Shown: one piece after another, positions 36,768 through 45,207 of the stretch
Position numbering within the stretch: position 1 is the stretch's first letter
Layout: each line of letters opens with the position of its first letter
Notes under the pieces: model-generated
Database searches by the model: none
What the model was told of the DNA's origin: nothing
Seen by the model: the letters and a program-made list of their open reading frames with translations, nothing else
Translations under genes and position numbers: made by a program
From: Streptomyces regalis
GTDB lineage: Bacteria; Actinomycetota; Actinomycetes; Streptomycetales; Streptomycetaceae
DNA: 64,000 nt
Reading direction: 5' to 3'
Assembly: GCF_001509475.1 (NCBI RefSeq)
Contig: NZ_LLZG01000345.1
Span: 62,001-126,000 of the forward strand

Positions 36768-37289
36768 ATGCGGACTGACATGCACGTGCAGCAGGGGCGG
36801 CCGCAACCGGGGCCGGAGATCTGGATCCGCGGGCCTGTGCCCCTGCCGGAAGAACCGCCGCCCGCCCCTTCCGCAGCCGCGCCCCGGCGCTTCTCCTGGG
36901 TCGGCACCCACGGTGGGGCGGGTGTCTCCACGCTCGCCTCGGTCTACGGCGGCCACGACTGCGGGCGCAACTGGCCCGGTCCCGCCGGTCCGCAGTCGGT
37001 GCTGCTCGTCGCCCGTACGCATGCGGCCGGGCTGACCGGCGCCCTGAACGCCCTTGAGGTCTTCCGCCGCGGGGAGGCTCCGCACGGGCTCGATCTCGAT
37101 GCGGTCGTCCTGGTCGCGGACGCGCCGGGGCGGCTTCCGCGGCCGCTCGCCGAGCGCGTCAAGGTGATCGAATCGGTCATCGACGTGTACCGGGTGCCGT
37201 GGGTGCCCGCGTGGCGGCTCGGCGACCTGAGCGGACCGCCGCCTCGGGAGGCGGAGGCGTTGGCGCGGCTGACGGGGCGCACGCGCTGA
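36768..37289 (+). CDS. DUF6668-like protein with degenerate P-loop
   Basis: A 173-residue protein with a proline-rich N-terminus and the segment [20 protein letters not shown], which looks like a ParA/MinD-type deviant Walker A motif (residues 46-55) lacking the lysine. It is followed by [20 protein letters not shown] and [20 protein letters not shown], as in a small Rossmann-like NTPase. I recognise the pattern as DUF6668, a family often seen near secretion or conjugation-type gene sets. Function is unknown. It is divergent from the proline-rich protein. ATG at 36768 is used; ATG at 36780 is an alternative. Confidence 0.78.
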   Translation: MRTDMHVQQGRPQPGPEIWIRGPVPLPEEPPPAPSAAAPRRFSWVGTHGGAGVSTLASVYGGHDCGRNWPGPAGPQSVLLVARTHAAGLTGALNALEVFRRGEAPHGLDLDAVVLVADAPGRLPRPLAERVKVIESVIDVYRVPWVPAWRLGDLSGPPPREAEALARLTGRTR

Positions 37290-37323
37290 GGGTGGCGCCG
37301 AAGCCGGGCGGGAGAATCACCCC

Positions 37324-38625
37324 ATGGCAGTCGCCCCAGCACCAGCCGCCCTGTCCGCCGTGGAGATCGCCTCAGCCGTACGCTCGCGAACCCTCCGTGC
37401 CGTCGATGCCGTCGCGTCGGCGCTCGAACGGATCGAGCGGGCCGATCCCGTCCTCTGCGCCTTCATCGAGGTGTGGGGCGAAGAGGCGCTTCGACGGGCC
37501 CGCGAGGTGGACGCACGAGTCGGCGCGGGTGAGCGGCTGCCGTTGGCCGGCGTGCCGATCGGGGTCAAGGGCCGGCATGGGCTGCGTGCGGCCGACCCGC
37601 TGCTCGCGGCGGGCTGTGTGGCAGTGGGGGCGACGTCCGTTCCCGGGCCCGGAACTGCCTGGCAGACCTGGGGACTTGGCCGGTACGGCCGTACGGTCAA
37701 CCCCTGGCGGCACGACCGTACGCCGGGCGGCTCCTCCGCCGGTTCCGCGGCGGCGGTCGCGGCGGGGCTGGTCCCGCTCGCGACTGGGAGCGACGGGGCC
37801 GGGTCGGTGCGGATTCCAGCGGCGTGGTGCGGGGTTGTCGGGTTGAAGGCCGGCAACGGGCGGCCGCCGTCGACCGACCGCACGGGGCTCATGGCACCGG
37901 GGGTGCTGGCACGGTCCGCGGAGGATGTGGCGGCGTACTGGGCGGTCGTCTCGGGGGCGGAACGGGAAGCGGTGACCGTGGCGGGGACGGCGACGGCGAC
38001 GGGGGGCGGGGCGGATACGGACGGGATGGATACGGACGGGACGGATCCGGACGGTCCACCCGGCGAGTACGACGCCCCGACCGCCGAATGGTCCCCCGAC
38101 CTCGGCTTCGACTCCCCCGACCCGGACGTCGTCGCCGTCGCCCACGCCGCGGCCGTACGGCTCGCCGAAGCCGGTGCGCTACGGCTCGTGCGCCCACGGG
38201 CTCCGCTCCGCCTCGACGACCCGGCCCCCGCATGGCTCGCCCTGCGAACCCCGGGCGCCGACCCCGCGCCGGCCCACCGCATCCGGGCCGCGAACGACAG
38301 ACGCCTGTCCGCCTTCTTCTCCGGCGCCCGGCTCCTGCTGACGCCGACCGCCCCGACCTCGCCGCACGGCCACGAAGGGCCCGGCGAGCGGTACTCCACC
38401 GCGCTCACCTGGGCGTTCAACCTGAGCGGCCATCCGGCGATCAGCATCCCGGCGGGGTTCGGGCCCGACGGGTGTCCGGTCGGACTGCAGGTGGTGGCGG
38501 CGCACGGGCGGGAGGAACTGCTGCTGGATGTGGCCCGGGCGGCCGAGGTGCACGACGGAGGCGGCGGCCCCGGTGACCCCGGTGGCCCCGGTAGCCTCTG
38601 GACAGGTACTTGCGTACGCATATAA
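37324..38625 (+). CDS. Amidase signature family protein
   Basis: A 433-residue protein of the amidase signature family. The Ser-cisSer-Lys triad can be assigned: Lys82 in PIGVKGRHG, Ser137 in [11 protein letters not shown] and Ser161 in [11 protein letters not shown]. The segment between Lys and the Ser motif is shorter than in classical GatA-like amidases. Around residues 222-240 is an inserted Asp/Gly/Thr-rich repeat ([15 protein letters not shown]). The natural amide substrate is unknown. The promoter of the next gene overlaps its last codons. Confidence 0.88.
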   Translation: MAVAPAPAALSAVEIASAVRSRTLRAVDAVASALERIERADPVLCAFIEVWGEEALRRAREVDARVGAGERLPLAGVPIGVKGRHGLRAADPLLAAGCVAVGATSVPGPGTAWQTWGLGRYGRTVNPWRHDRTPGGSSAGSAAAVAAGLVPLATGSDGAGSVRIPAAWCGVVGLKAGNGRPPSTDRTGLMAPGVLARSAEDVAAYWAVVSGAEREAVTVAGTATATGGGADTDGMDTDGTDPDGPPGEYDAPTAEWSPDLGFDSPDPDVVAVAHAAAVRLAEAGALRLVRPRAPLRLDDPAPAWLALRTPGADPAPAHRIRAANDRRLSAFFSGARLLLTPTAPTSPHGHEGPGERYSTALTWAFNLSGHPAISIPAGFGPDGCPVGLQVVAAHGREELLLDVARAAEVHDGGGGPGDPGGPGSLWTGTCVRI

Positions 38626-38626
38626 T
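38599..38626 (+). promoter_or_regulatory. Strong promoter of the NADPH-flavin reductase-like gene
   Basis: TGGACA and TATAAT separated by 16 bases, placed inside the last codons of the amidase gene. The -10 is a perfect match to consensus, rare in this genome. The predicted start lies about 38 bases before the downstream ATG. Confidence 0.7.
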
Positions 38627-38670
38627 GCACGTGCGAGTAATTGCCGTACGCCGACCATCTGGGGGATCTC

Positions 38671-39258
38671 ATGACCCGCCGCTTCCTGTTCGTCCTGGGC
38701 AGTAGCCGCAGCGAGGGCAACACCGAGCTGCTGGCCCGCGCGGCCGCCGAGCAGTTGCCCAAGAGCGTCGAGCAGCAGTGGATCAGTCTCGCCGAGCACC
38801 CGCTGCCGGACTTCGTGGACCTGCGGCGCGACAGCGACCATGTGCGCCCTCCCGTGGGAAGCACTCCCGCGCTGCTGCTCGACGCCACTCTCGCCGCCAC
38901 CGACATCGTGATCGCCTCGCCGTTGTACTGGTACTCGGTGTCCGGTCTCACCAAGCGCTACCTGGACTACTGGTCGGGCTGGCTGCGCACCCCCGGCATC
39001 GACTTCAAGGCGACGCTTGCCGGGCGCACCCTCTGGGGCGTCACCGCGCTCGCGCACCAGGAGACCGAGGTGGCCGACCCGCTCGTCGGCACGCTCAACA
39101 ACTCGGCCGCGTACATGGGGATGCGCTTCGGCGGCGTCCTGGCCGGCAACGGCAGCAGGCGTGGCGACGTACTGAACGACGCGGAGGCGCTGGCGCGCGC
39201 CAAGACGTTCTTCGCGCAGGAGGCGCCGCTCGCCCGTTTCCCCTACGAGGCCGGCTGA
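38671..39258 (+). CDS. NAD(P)H-dependent flavin oxidoreductase (flavodoxin fold)
   Basis: A 195-residue flavodoxin-like protein beginning MTRRFLFVLGSSRSEGNTEL, with the FMN phosphate loop SSRSEGNT at residues 11-18. It has DIVIASPLYWYSVSGLTKRY, the usual aromatic flavin-contact loop, and ends EALARAKTFFAQ. Such enzymes are NADPH-dependent FMN reductases or quinone/azo reductases. ATG at 38671 has GGGGGAT directly upstream, and a consensus-like promoter lies 45 bases before it. Confidence 0.88.
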   Translation: MTRRFLFVLGSSRSEGNTELLARAAAEQLPKSVEQQWISLAEHPLPDFVDLRRDSDHVRPPVGSTPALLLDATLAATDIVIASPLYWYSVSGLTKRYLDYWSGWLRTPGIDFKATLAGRTLWGVTALAHQETEVADPLVGTLNNSAAYMGMRFGGVLAGNGSRRGDVLNDAEALARAKTFFAQEAPLARFPYEAG

Positions 39259-39274
39259 GCGTCGCCGGCGCCCC

Positions 39275-40171
39275 TCAGGCCGTGATGTCCTTCGCCATGA
39301 ACCGCGCCCACGCCGCCGAGCCGAACGCCCCCGCGTACAGGGCCTGGATGCCGAGGTTCTTGACCAGCTCGTCCCAGTAGACGGGGTCGCGCATGAGGTC
39401 GGCGAAGGACAGCCAGTAGTGGGAGAAGAAGTACGGCTGGATCGCGTGCAGTTGGGGGATCTGGTCGAGGATCTGGACGGTGATCAGCAGGCCGACGGTC
39501 GTGGCCATCGCCGCGATGCCGCTGTTGGTCAGCGTCGAGACGAACAGGCCGAGGGCCGCGACGCCTATGAGTGACGCGGCGACGACCAGGGCGATCAGCA
39601 GGGCGCGGAGCAGGCCCTCGGCGAAGCTGATCCGTGTGCCGGAGATGGTCGTCAGGTCGCCGAGCGGGAAGAGCAACGCCCCGACCGTGAGTGCCGAGAC
39701 GGCGACCACGAGGGTGGCCACCAGGCAGAACGCCATCGTGGTCGCGTACTTGGTGAGGAGCAGGCGCGAGCGGCCGGCGGGGGCGACGAGGAGATAGCGC
39801 AGGGTGCCGGCGTTGGCCTCGCCCGCTATCGCGTCGCCCGCGATGACGCCGATCGCCATCGGCAGGAAGAACGGGAGCGTCGCGGCCAGTGCGGTGAAGA
39901 CCAGGAACAGGCCGTTGTTGGTGATCTGCGAGATGAACGCCGGGCCGCCGCCACCCCCGCCGGGGCCGCCCGCCCCGTCGCTCGTCTCGATCTTCACGGC
40001 GATCCCGACCAGGATCGGCACGGCGGCCAGGACGGCGAGCAGGGCGAGCGTGCGCCAGCGCCGGAAGGTGGTGAGCAGTTCGCTGCGGAGGAGGCCGAAG
40101 GTCCACAGCGGACTGGTCTTTCGGGCGCCTTCGGTCGCGCCCGTCCGTCGGACGACTTCAGCCTGCGACAT
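39275..40171 (-). CDS. ABC-2 type transporter permease
   Basis: A 298-residue membrane protein with six predicted helices and the ABC-2 pattern: an N-terminal LRSELLTTFRRWRTLALLAV, a glycine-rich extracytoplasmic loop (GAGGPGGGGGG), then ANAGTLRYLLVAPAGRSRLL, a typical coupling segment after the first periplasmic part. Its start overlaps the upstream ATPase gene by 14 bases, so the two proteins form one exporter. The substrate is unknown. Confidence 0.9.
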   Translation of the reverse strand: MSQAEVVRRTGATEGARKTSPLWTFGLLRSELLTTFRRWRTLALLAVLAAVPILVGIAVKIETSDGAGGPGGGGGGPAFISQITNNGLFLVFTALAATLPFFLPMAIGVIAGDAIAGEANAGTLRYLLVAPAGRSRLLLTKYATTMAFCLVATLVVAVSALTVGALLFPLGDLTTISGTRISFAEGLLRALLIALVVAASLIGVAALGLFVSTLTNSGIAAMATTVGLLITVQILDQIPQLHAIQPYFFSHYWLSFADLMRDPVYWDELVKNLGIQALYAGAFGSAAWARFMAKDITA

Positions 40172-41132
40172 CGAACCCCTCCCCCGTGAGTGCCACGAAT
40201 GCGTCTTCCAGCGAGGCCCGTTCGACGCCGAAGCCACGGACCCGGACTCCCGCCCTCACCAGCGCGGCGTTGACGTCGGCGAGATCACGCTCCGGAGGTT
40301 CGGCGGTCACCCGGTCGTCGGTGATGACGACGTCACCGGCGCCCTGCTCCTTCAGCACCCGGGCCGCGTCCCCGGTGTCGGGCGTGGTCACGACGAGCCG
40401 GCCGCGCGTCCCGGCCGCCAGCTCCGCCACCGCGCCCTGGGTGATCAGTCGGCCCTGCGCCATCACCGCCGCGTGCGTGCAGACCTGCTCGATCTCGTCG
40501 AGGAGGTGAGAGGAGAGGAAGACGGTCGTGCCTTCGGCCGCCAACTCCCTTATCAGGGAACGTATTTCGCGCATCCCCTGTGGGTCGAGGCCGTTGGTCG
40601 GCTCGTCGAGGACGAGGAGCCTGCGCGGCTGGAGCAGAGCAGCCGCGAGCCCGAGCCGCTGCTTCATGCCGAGCGAGTACGCCCTCGCCTTCTTTCCCGC
40701 GGCGGCCGTCAGGCCCACCCGGTCCAGCGCGGCCGCGACGCGGGTGCGCCGGGTGCGCGGATCGGCGGTCGGGTCGGCGGCGTCGTAGCGGAGGAGGTTG
40801 TCGCGGCCGGAGAGGAAGCCGTACAGGGCGGGCCCCTCGATGAGCGCGCCGACCTGCGGCAGTACGGCGCGCGCGGCCCGGGGCATGGGCTGTCCGAGCA
40901 CGCGCGCGGTACCGGAGGTGGGGTCGATGAGGCCCATCAGCATGCGGATGGTGGTGGTCTTGCCGGAGCCGTTCGGGCCGAGGAACCCGAAGACGCTGCC
41001 CTCCGGGACGGTCAGGTCGAGACCGTCCACGGCGAGCTGCCCGCCGCGGTAGCGCTTGGTGAGCGCGCGGGTGGCGATCACCGCACCGACGCTGTCGTGC
41101 TCGTCGGCCTCCGCGGCAGGCAGTTCCTCCAT
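40158..41132 (-). CDS. ABC transporter ATP-binding protein
   Basis: A 324-residue ATPase of the DrrA/NodI/CcmA class. Walker A is GFLGPNGSGKTTTIRMLMGL, the signature motif is YSLGMKQRLGLAAALL, Walker B is RRLLVLDEPTNGLDP and the switch His is in VFLSSHLLDEIEQV. The C-terminal 80 residues form the extra domain common in drug-export ATPases of this class. It pairs with the overlapping permease gene. The LolA-like gene lies upstream on the same strand after a 72-base gap. Confidence 0.94.
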   Translation of the reverse strand: MEELPAAEADEHDSVGAVIATRALTKRYRGGQLAVDGLDLTVPEGSVFGFLGPNGSGKTTTIRMLMGLIDPTSGTARVLGQPMPRAARAVLPQVGALIEGPALYGFLSGRDNLLRYDAADPTADPRTRRTRVAAALDRVGLTAAAGKKARAYSLGMKQRLGLAAALLQPRRLLVLDEPTNGLDPQGMREIRSLIRELAAEGTTVFLSSHLLDEIEQVCTHAAVMAQGRLITQGAVAELAAGTRGRLVVTTPDTGDAARVLKEQGAGDVVITDDRVTAEPPERDLADVNAALVRAGVRVRGFGVERASLEDAFVALTGEGFDVAG

Positions 41133-41204
41133 GGGCCCCTCAGGCTCCTCGCCTCGTGATACGCCTACGTGCGCCTACGTGCGCGTACGGCGGTTGGTTA
41201 CGGC

Positions 41205-42482
41205 CTACTTCGCCGAGTCGGCCGCCTTCACGAGCGCGTCCTTGTCGACCGCGCCCACGTAGACCTTGCCGTCGTCCGTGATCAGGGCGTTGATCAGGCG
41301 GGTCTTGAAGACGGTGCCCGAGCCGAACTTCCCGGTGACCTTGTCGCCCAGGGAGTCGAGGAAGCCGCCCATGTCGCCGCCGACCTCGGCGCCGGACGGG
41401 ACGCCCTCGCCGCCGGTGTCGAAGACGGCCACGGAATTCCAGCCCTCGCCTATGACCTCGGGACCGCCTTCGGGCGCCTTGCCCGGCTTGCCCTCGGACT
41501 TCGAGCCACCGAACTCCTTCTCGAGCTCCTTGCGGAACTCGTCCTCGGACTTGGTGCCGCCGTGCTCCGGAGCGGACCCCTCCAGCTCGCCCTCCTCGGT
41601 GACTTTCGCCCCCTTGGGCGGGGTGAAGTCGAAGGTGGAGGCGGCCGGCTTGGCGAAGCTGACCTGGGTGAAGCCCGCGTCGATGACTGCCGCGCCGCCG
41701 CTGGACGGGGTCAGCGTGAACTTCAGCGGCATGCCGGTCTTGGCGTCCACGGCCACGGTGATCGCGCCGACCGTGGTCCCGGACTGCTTCGGCTTGATGA
41801 GCAGCCGGTACGCGTCCCGGCCCGCGACGTGCGCGGTGCCGTCGACGGTGACGGACGTGGTGTCGTCCACCGCCTTGAGGACTTCCTCGGTGAAGTCCTT
41901 GGGAGTGGCGGGTGCCTCTTCGGGCTTCCCCTGCTTGCCCTTCCCGGCCTGCGCCTCGTCGGCGGTGCCGTGGAAGACCTCGTTCGACTTGCTGTCGTAG
42001 CCCCAGATGTCCTTGCCGTTGTGGATGAGGCTGTACTCGGAGGCGTTCTCCAGCAGGGAGAGCTTCTGCTTGTTCTCGCCGTCGAGGGCGACGCGCAGGG
42101 TGTGCGTGCCGGACGCGAGCTCGGTGAGCTTGGCCGAGGGGTCCGCGGACGATCCGTCACCGGACCCCGAGCCCATGGCGCCGGATGCGAAGCTGGACTC
42201 CAGACCGCCGAGGTCGGGCAGGCCGAGATCGGTGGTGATCTTGAAGGTGCCGGACAGCTGCTGTACGTCCGACTGGGCGATCTTCTCGATGAGTTGCTGC
42301 GCGGTGATCTCCGGCAGGTCCGGGTCGCCGGAATCGGCGATCGCCGGGACGAGCCCGATGGTCGCCGCCGCGACTCCCACGACCGCGACCGGGACGACGT
42401 ACCGCGCGGCCTTGCGCCGTCCGGCGCGCAGGTCGTCGACCTCCCCGGCGGTCGTACTGTCGTCCGATGCGTACGGTGCCAT
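41205..42482 (-). CDS. LolA-like/DUF2092 secreted or anchored protein
   Basis: A 425-residue protein with a cytoplasmic N-terminus, one hydrophobic segment (YVVPVAVVGVAAATIGLVPAIA, read in two parts as residues 28-49) and a large extracytoplasmic domain. The pattern TAQQLIEKIAQSDVQQLSGTFKITTDLGLPDL, DIWGYDSKSNEVFH and GRDAYRLLIKPKQSG is that of LolA/RseB-like lipid-binding folds found in actinomycete envelopes. The Lys/Glu-rich stretch at about 290-335 is a linker. GGAGGTAAGG precedes the ATG at 42482. It may work with the adjacent ABC exporter, but this is inference. Confidence 0.88.
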   Translation of the reverse strand: MAPYASDDSTTAGEVDDLRAGRRKAARYVVPVAVVGVAAATIGLVPAIADSGDPDLPEITAQQLIEKIAQSDVQQLSGTFKITTDLGLPDLGGLESSFASGAMGSGSGDGSSADPSAKLTELASGTHTLRVALDGENKQKLSLLENASEYSLIHNGKDIWGYDSKSNEVFHGTADEAQAGKGKQGKPEEAPATPKDFTEEVLKAVDDTTSVTVDGTAHVAGRDAYRLLIKPKQSGTTVGAITVAVDAKTGMPLKFTLTPSSGGAAVIDAGFTQVSFAKPAASTFDFTPPKGAKVTEEGELEGSAPEHGGTKSEDEFRKELEKEFGGSKSEGKPGKAPEGGPEVIGEGWNSVAVFDTGGEGVPSGAEVGGDMGGFLDSLGDKVTGKFGSGTVFKTRLINALITDDGKVYVGAVDKDALVKAADSAK

Positions 42483-42775
42483 GTGTGCCTTACCTCCGTC
42501 GTCGGCGGCGGCTGCCCGTCTCGTTTCCTCGCCCGCGAGTCTCTCGACCCCCGCACTCGTCCACTGGTCCACCCGTGCGCCGCCATTCTCACCCGAATCG
42601 GTGAGGAGTGGTGATTTCCGTGGTTTCCATCTGACCAAATCGGCCAGGAAGATTCGTCAGCCTTCGGAGCCAACTCCGCGTACACCTGCGGTATGACACA
42701 CGACGCCGGCGCCTCCCCCGACCCGTAGGGGTTGGACGGGGAAGACGCCGCTGTGCGTGGGCGCTGCCGCGCGGA
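42483..42775. other. Intergenic region between LolA-like and CHRD genes
   Basis: Contains the promoter region of the LolA-like gene and an imperfect GC-rich hairpin near 42706-42752 that is a weak terminator candidate for the CHRD gene. No credible open frame was found. Confidence 0.35.
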
Positions 42776-43747
42776 TCAGCCGTTGATGAACACGTAGTCG
42801 GCCTGGTACGGCACGCCGACGACGGCGCCGGGCGTGCAGGAGCCGGTCGGGGCGACACCGCCGACGGTGTTCAGCCGCAGAATCTCGGCGGCGTCGGCGA
42901 GGAGGCCGTGGTGCTTGCCGGACCGAGTGGCCCTCAGGTCGAGCTCGGGGATGTTCCCGTCGCCGTTGGGCGTCCTGGACAGGACAGCCCCCGTCACCGC
43001 ACTGCCGTCACGCGCGGTCCACTGCGGCGTACCGGAGTTGGGGGCGACGAAGGAGTGCGCGATACGGCCGCCGAGTATGGCACTGACGTCCCGCTGGGCG
43101 AAGGCGTACCCGCCGCCCTCGGCCGGCTTGCACTCGTAGATCTGCTTGCCCTCGACGACGGATGCCTGGAAGTTGTCGAGCGCGTCGCGGAAGTCGAACT
43201 CGGCGACGGTGACCTGGTGGAACTGGCCCCGTACGGCGCCGCCTGGGAACTCGGCGGTGTGGAGGTTGGCGTAGAACGAACTCGGGTCGGTCTTCAGGGC
43301 GTTGAGGAGGGCGGGGTCCTTCACGGTGACGGTGCCGGTGAGGCTGTGGCCCTTGCTCTTGCTCTCGCCGAGGAGCCCGCCGAAGTCGACCTTGATGCCG
43401 CCGTTGGTGCCCTTGGCGCCCTGGTGGATGTGGAGGGCAGTCGGCTTCCCGGTGCCGCGCCAGGTGACCGCGACGGACACCGTGTCACCCTTGACCTGCA
43501 CGAACTGCAGGGCGGCACCGTCCTTGTCCCCGACAGCGGGCCCACCTTCGACGGGCACCTCGTTCGCCCCGCGAAGACTGGCGGCGAGGATGGTGCCCCC
43601 GGTGCCGAGGCCCGCGTGGTCAGCGCGGTCGCCTCCGGCAGCGAAGGCGGGAACCACAGCGGCGGCGACCCCACCGATGGCGGCCACCGCGACAGCGGTG
43701 ACGATCAGGCTCTTACGGCGCTTCGAGAACGTCGTGTCCATGCCCAT
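42776..43747 (-). CDS. Secreted CHRD/DUF3455 two-domain protein
   Basis: A 323-residue exported protein. The N-terminus has a basic start and hydrophobic stretch (KRRKSLIVTAVAVAAIGGVA) with a probable signal cleavage after AFA near residue 36. The CHRD-type domain (about 50-165) includes LRGANEVPVEGGPAVGD and LHIHQGAKGTNGGIKVDFGG with the metal-like HIH pair. The second half (about 175-323) resembles DUF3455: QIYECKPAEGGGYAFAQRDV and a final VVGVPYQADYVF. CHRD domains occur in proteins annotated near superoxide dismutases; function is unproven. Confidence 0.85.
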   Translation of the reverse strand: MGMDTTFSKRRKSLIVTAVAVAAIGGVAAAVVPAFAAGGDRADHAGLGTGGTILAASLRGANEVPVEGGPAVGDKDGAALQFVQVKGDTVSVAVTWRGTGKPTALHIHQGAKGTNGGIKVDFGGLLGESKSKGHSLTGTVTVKDPALLNALKTDPSSFYANLHTAEFPGGAVRGQFHQVTVAEFDFRDALDNFQASVVEGKQIYECKPAEGGGYAFAQRDVSAILGGRIAHSFVAPNSGTPQWTARDGSAVTGAVLSRTPNGDGNIPELDLRATRSGKHHGLLADAAEILRLNTVGGVAPTGSCTPGAVVGVPYQADYVFING

Positions 43748-43854
43748 GATTCTGTTTCTCCCCGCATTGCAGCCGACACCCCCTGCGCCAGCTTCCGGGC
43801 ATTCATACGGAGACGATCTCAGTTTGGACTCAGTCCAGCTTCGTGACGTGCATC

Positions 43855-43992
43855 ACACCACCAGCCCGTTCCGGCGTTTGAGGACGAGGCCCGTTCAGGG
43901 CCGACGGGGGGTCCAGGGGGCAGAGCCCCCCGGCGGGGTCGAAGGGGCAGAGCCCCTTCGGGATGGGACGGGTAGGGGCGGCGGGGGCGAAA
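43855..43992. repeat. Streptomyces dispersed intergenic repeat
   Basis: The block around CCGGCGTTTGAGGACGAGG, followed by G-rich inverted segments (GGGGGCAGAGCCCCC and AAGGGGCAGAGCCCCTT) and GGGACGGGTAGGGGCGGCGG, is a short element I recognise from many intergenic regions of Streptomyces genomes. It contains two nested hairpins and lies between the stop of the polyprenyl synthase and the start of the CHRD gene. Confidence 0.7.
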
Positions 43993-43995
43993 TAC

Positions 43996-45006
43996 CTACC
44001 CGGCCCGATGCACCACCGCGTCGCACAACTCCATCAACGCAGCCTTCGCATCAATGTCCGGCAACGGCGCCAACGCAGCCCGCGCATCCTCCGCATACCG
44101 CACCGTGTCCCGACGAGCCTGCTCCAACGCCGGATGCACCCGAAGCGAAGCCAACGCCTCAGCAAGCCGCGCGTCATCGCTCAGGTCGGAGTCCAGCAGC
44201 TCGCACAGCGCGGCATCCTCCGCCAGCCCCAGCCGCTCGGCCCGCTCACGCAACCGCAGCACCGGCATCGTCGGAATCCCCTCCCGGAGATCCGTACCCG
44301 GCGTCTTCCCGGACTCATGGGAGTCACTCGCGATGTCCAGCACGTCATCCGCAAGCTGGAAGGCGACCCCCAGCCGCTCCCCGTACTGGGTCAGCACATC
44401 GACCACCGCCTCGTCGGCGCCCGACATCATCGCCCCGAACCGGCACGACACCGCCACCAGCGACCCGGTCTTCCCGCTCAGCACATCCAGGTAGTGCTCA
44501 ACCGGATCCCGCCCGTCCTGCGGCCCCGCAGTCTCCAGGATCTGCCCGGTGACCAGCCGCTCGAACGCCTCGGCCTGCACCCGCACCGCCTCGGGCCCGA
44601 GGTCGGCCAGGATGTGCGAGGCGCGCGCGAACAGGAAGTCGCCGGTCAGCACGGCGACCGAGTTCCCCCAGCGGGTGTTCGCACTGTCGACACCCCGCCG
44701 TACCGCCGCCTCGTCCATCACGTCGTCGTGGTACAGCGTCGCCAGATGGGTCAGCTCCACCACCACCGCCGACGGCACGATGCCCGGCGCATACGGGTCC
44801 CCGAACTGGGCAGTGAGCATCACAAGCAACGGCCGGAACCGCTTTCCACCCGCCCGCACCAGGTGCTGGGCGGCCTCCGTGATGAAGGGGACCTCACTCT
44901 TGGTGGCTTCGAGCAATCCCTCCTCGACAGCCGCCAATCCGGCCTGGACATCGGCTTCCAGAGCCTGGTCCCGCACGCTCAGCCCGAACGGCCCGACGAC
45001 GGTCAC
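43996..45006 (-). CDS. Polyprenyl diphosphate synthase (E-isoprenyl type)
   Basis: A 336-residue prenyltransferase of the heptaprenyl/octaprenyl diphosphate synthase type, which supplies the menaquinone side chain. Conserved motifs are GGKRFRPLL, the first Asp-rich motif YHDDVMDEA (Asp94, 95, 98) with RRG downstream, the GDFLFARA segment and the second motif QLADDVLDIASD. The position before the first Asp-rich motif (Leu-Tyr-His) is compatible with a long-chain product. Menaquinone is the electron acceptor of the complex I variants encoded nearby. Confidence 0.92.
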   Translation of the reverse strand: MTVVGPFGLSVRDQALEADVQAGLAAVEEGLLEATKSEVPFITEAAQHLVRAGGKRFRPLLVMLTAQFGDPYAPGIVPSAVVVELTHLATLYHDDVMDEAAVRRGVDSANTRWGNSVAVLTGDFLFARASHILADLGPEAVRVQAEAFERLVTGQILETAGPQDGRDPVEHYLDVLSGKTGSLVAVSCRFGAMMSGADEAVVDVLTQYGERLGVAFQLADDVLDIASDSHESGKTPGTDLREGIPTMPVLRLRERAERLGLAEDAALCELLDSDLSDDARLAEALASLRVHPALEQARRDTVRYAEDARAALAPLPDIDAKAALMELCDAVVHRAG

Positions 45007-45207
45007 GAGGGGTCTCCTGTCTGCTGGTGTCTTCTGGCGGTTACACGGTTTGTCGATAGGTCGCTGCCATCACTCAAGTCAGCGTATCCGGTCACGTTTC
45101 GATCACCGATGCCGCCCACCCGTCCACCATGGGCGGTATTGGATCACGACCGGTATGTTTTTGATCACGTAATAAGGCCGGATATCCATCGACTTATAGG
45201 GAAGTAG

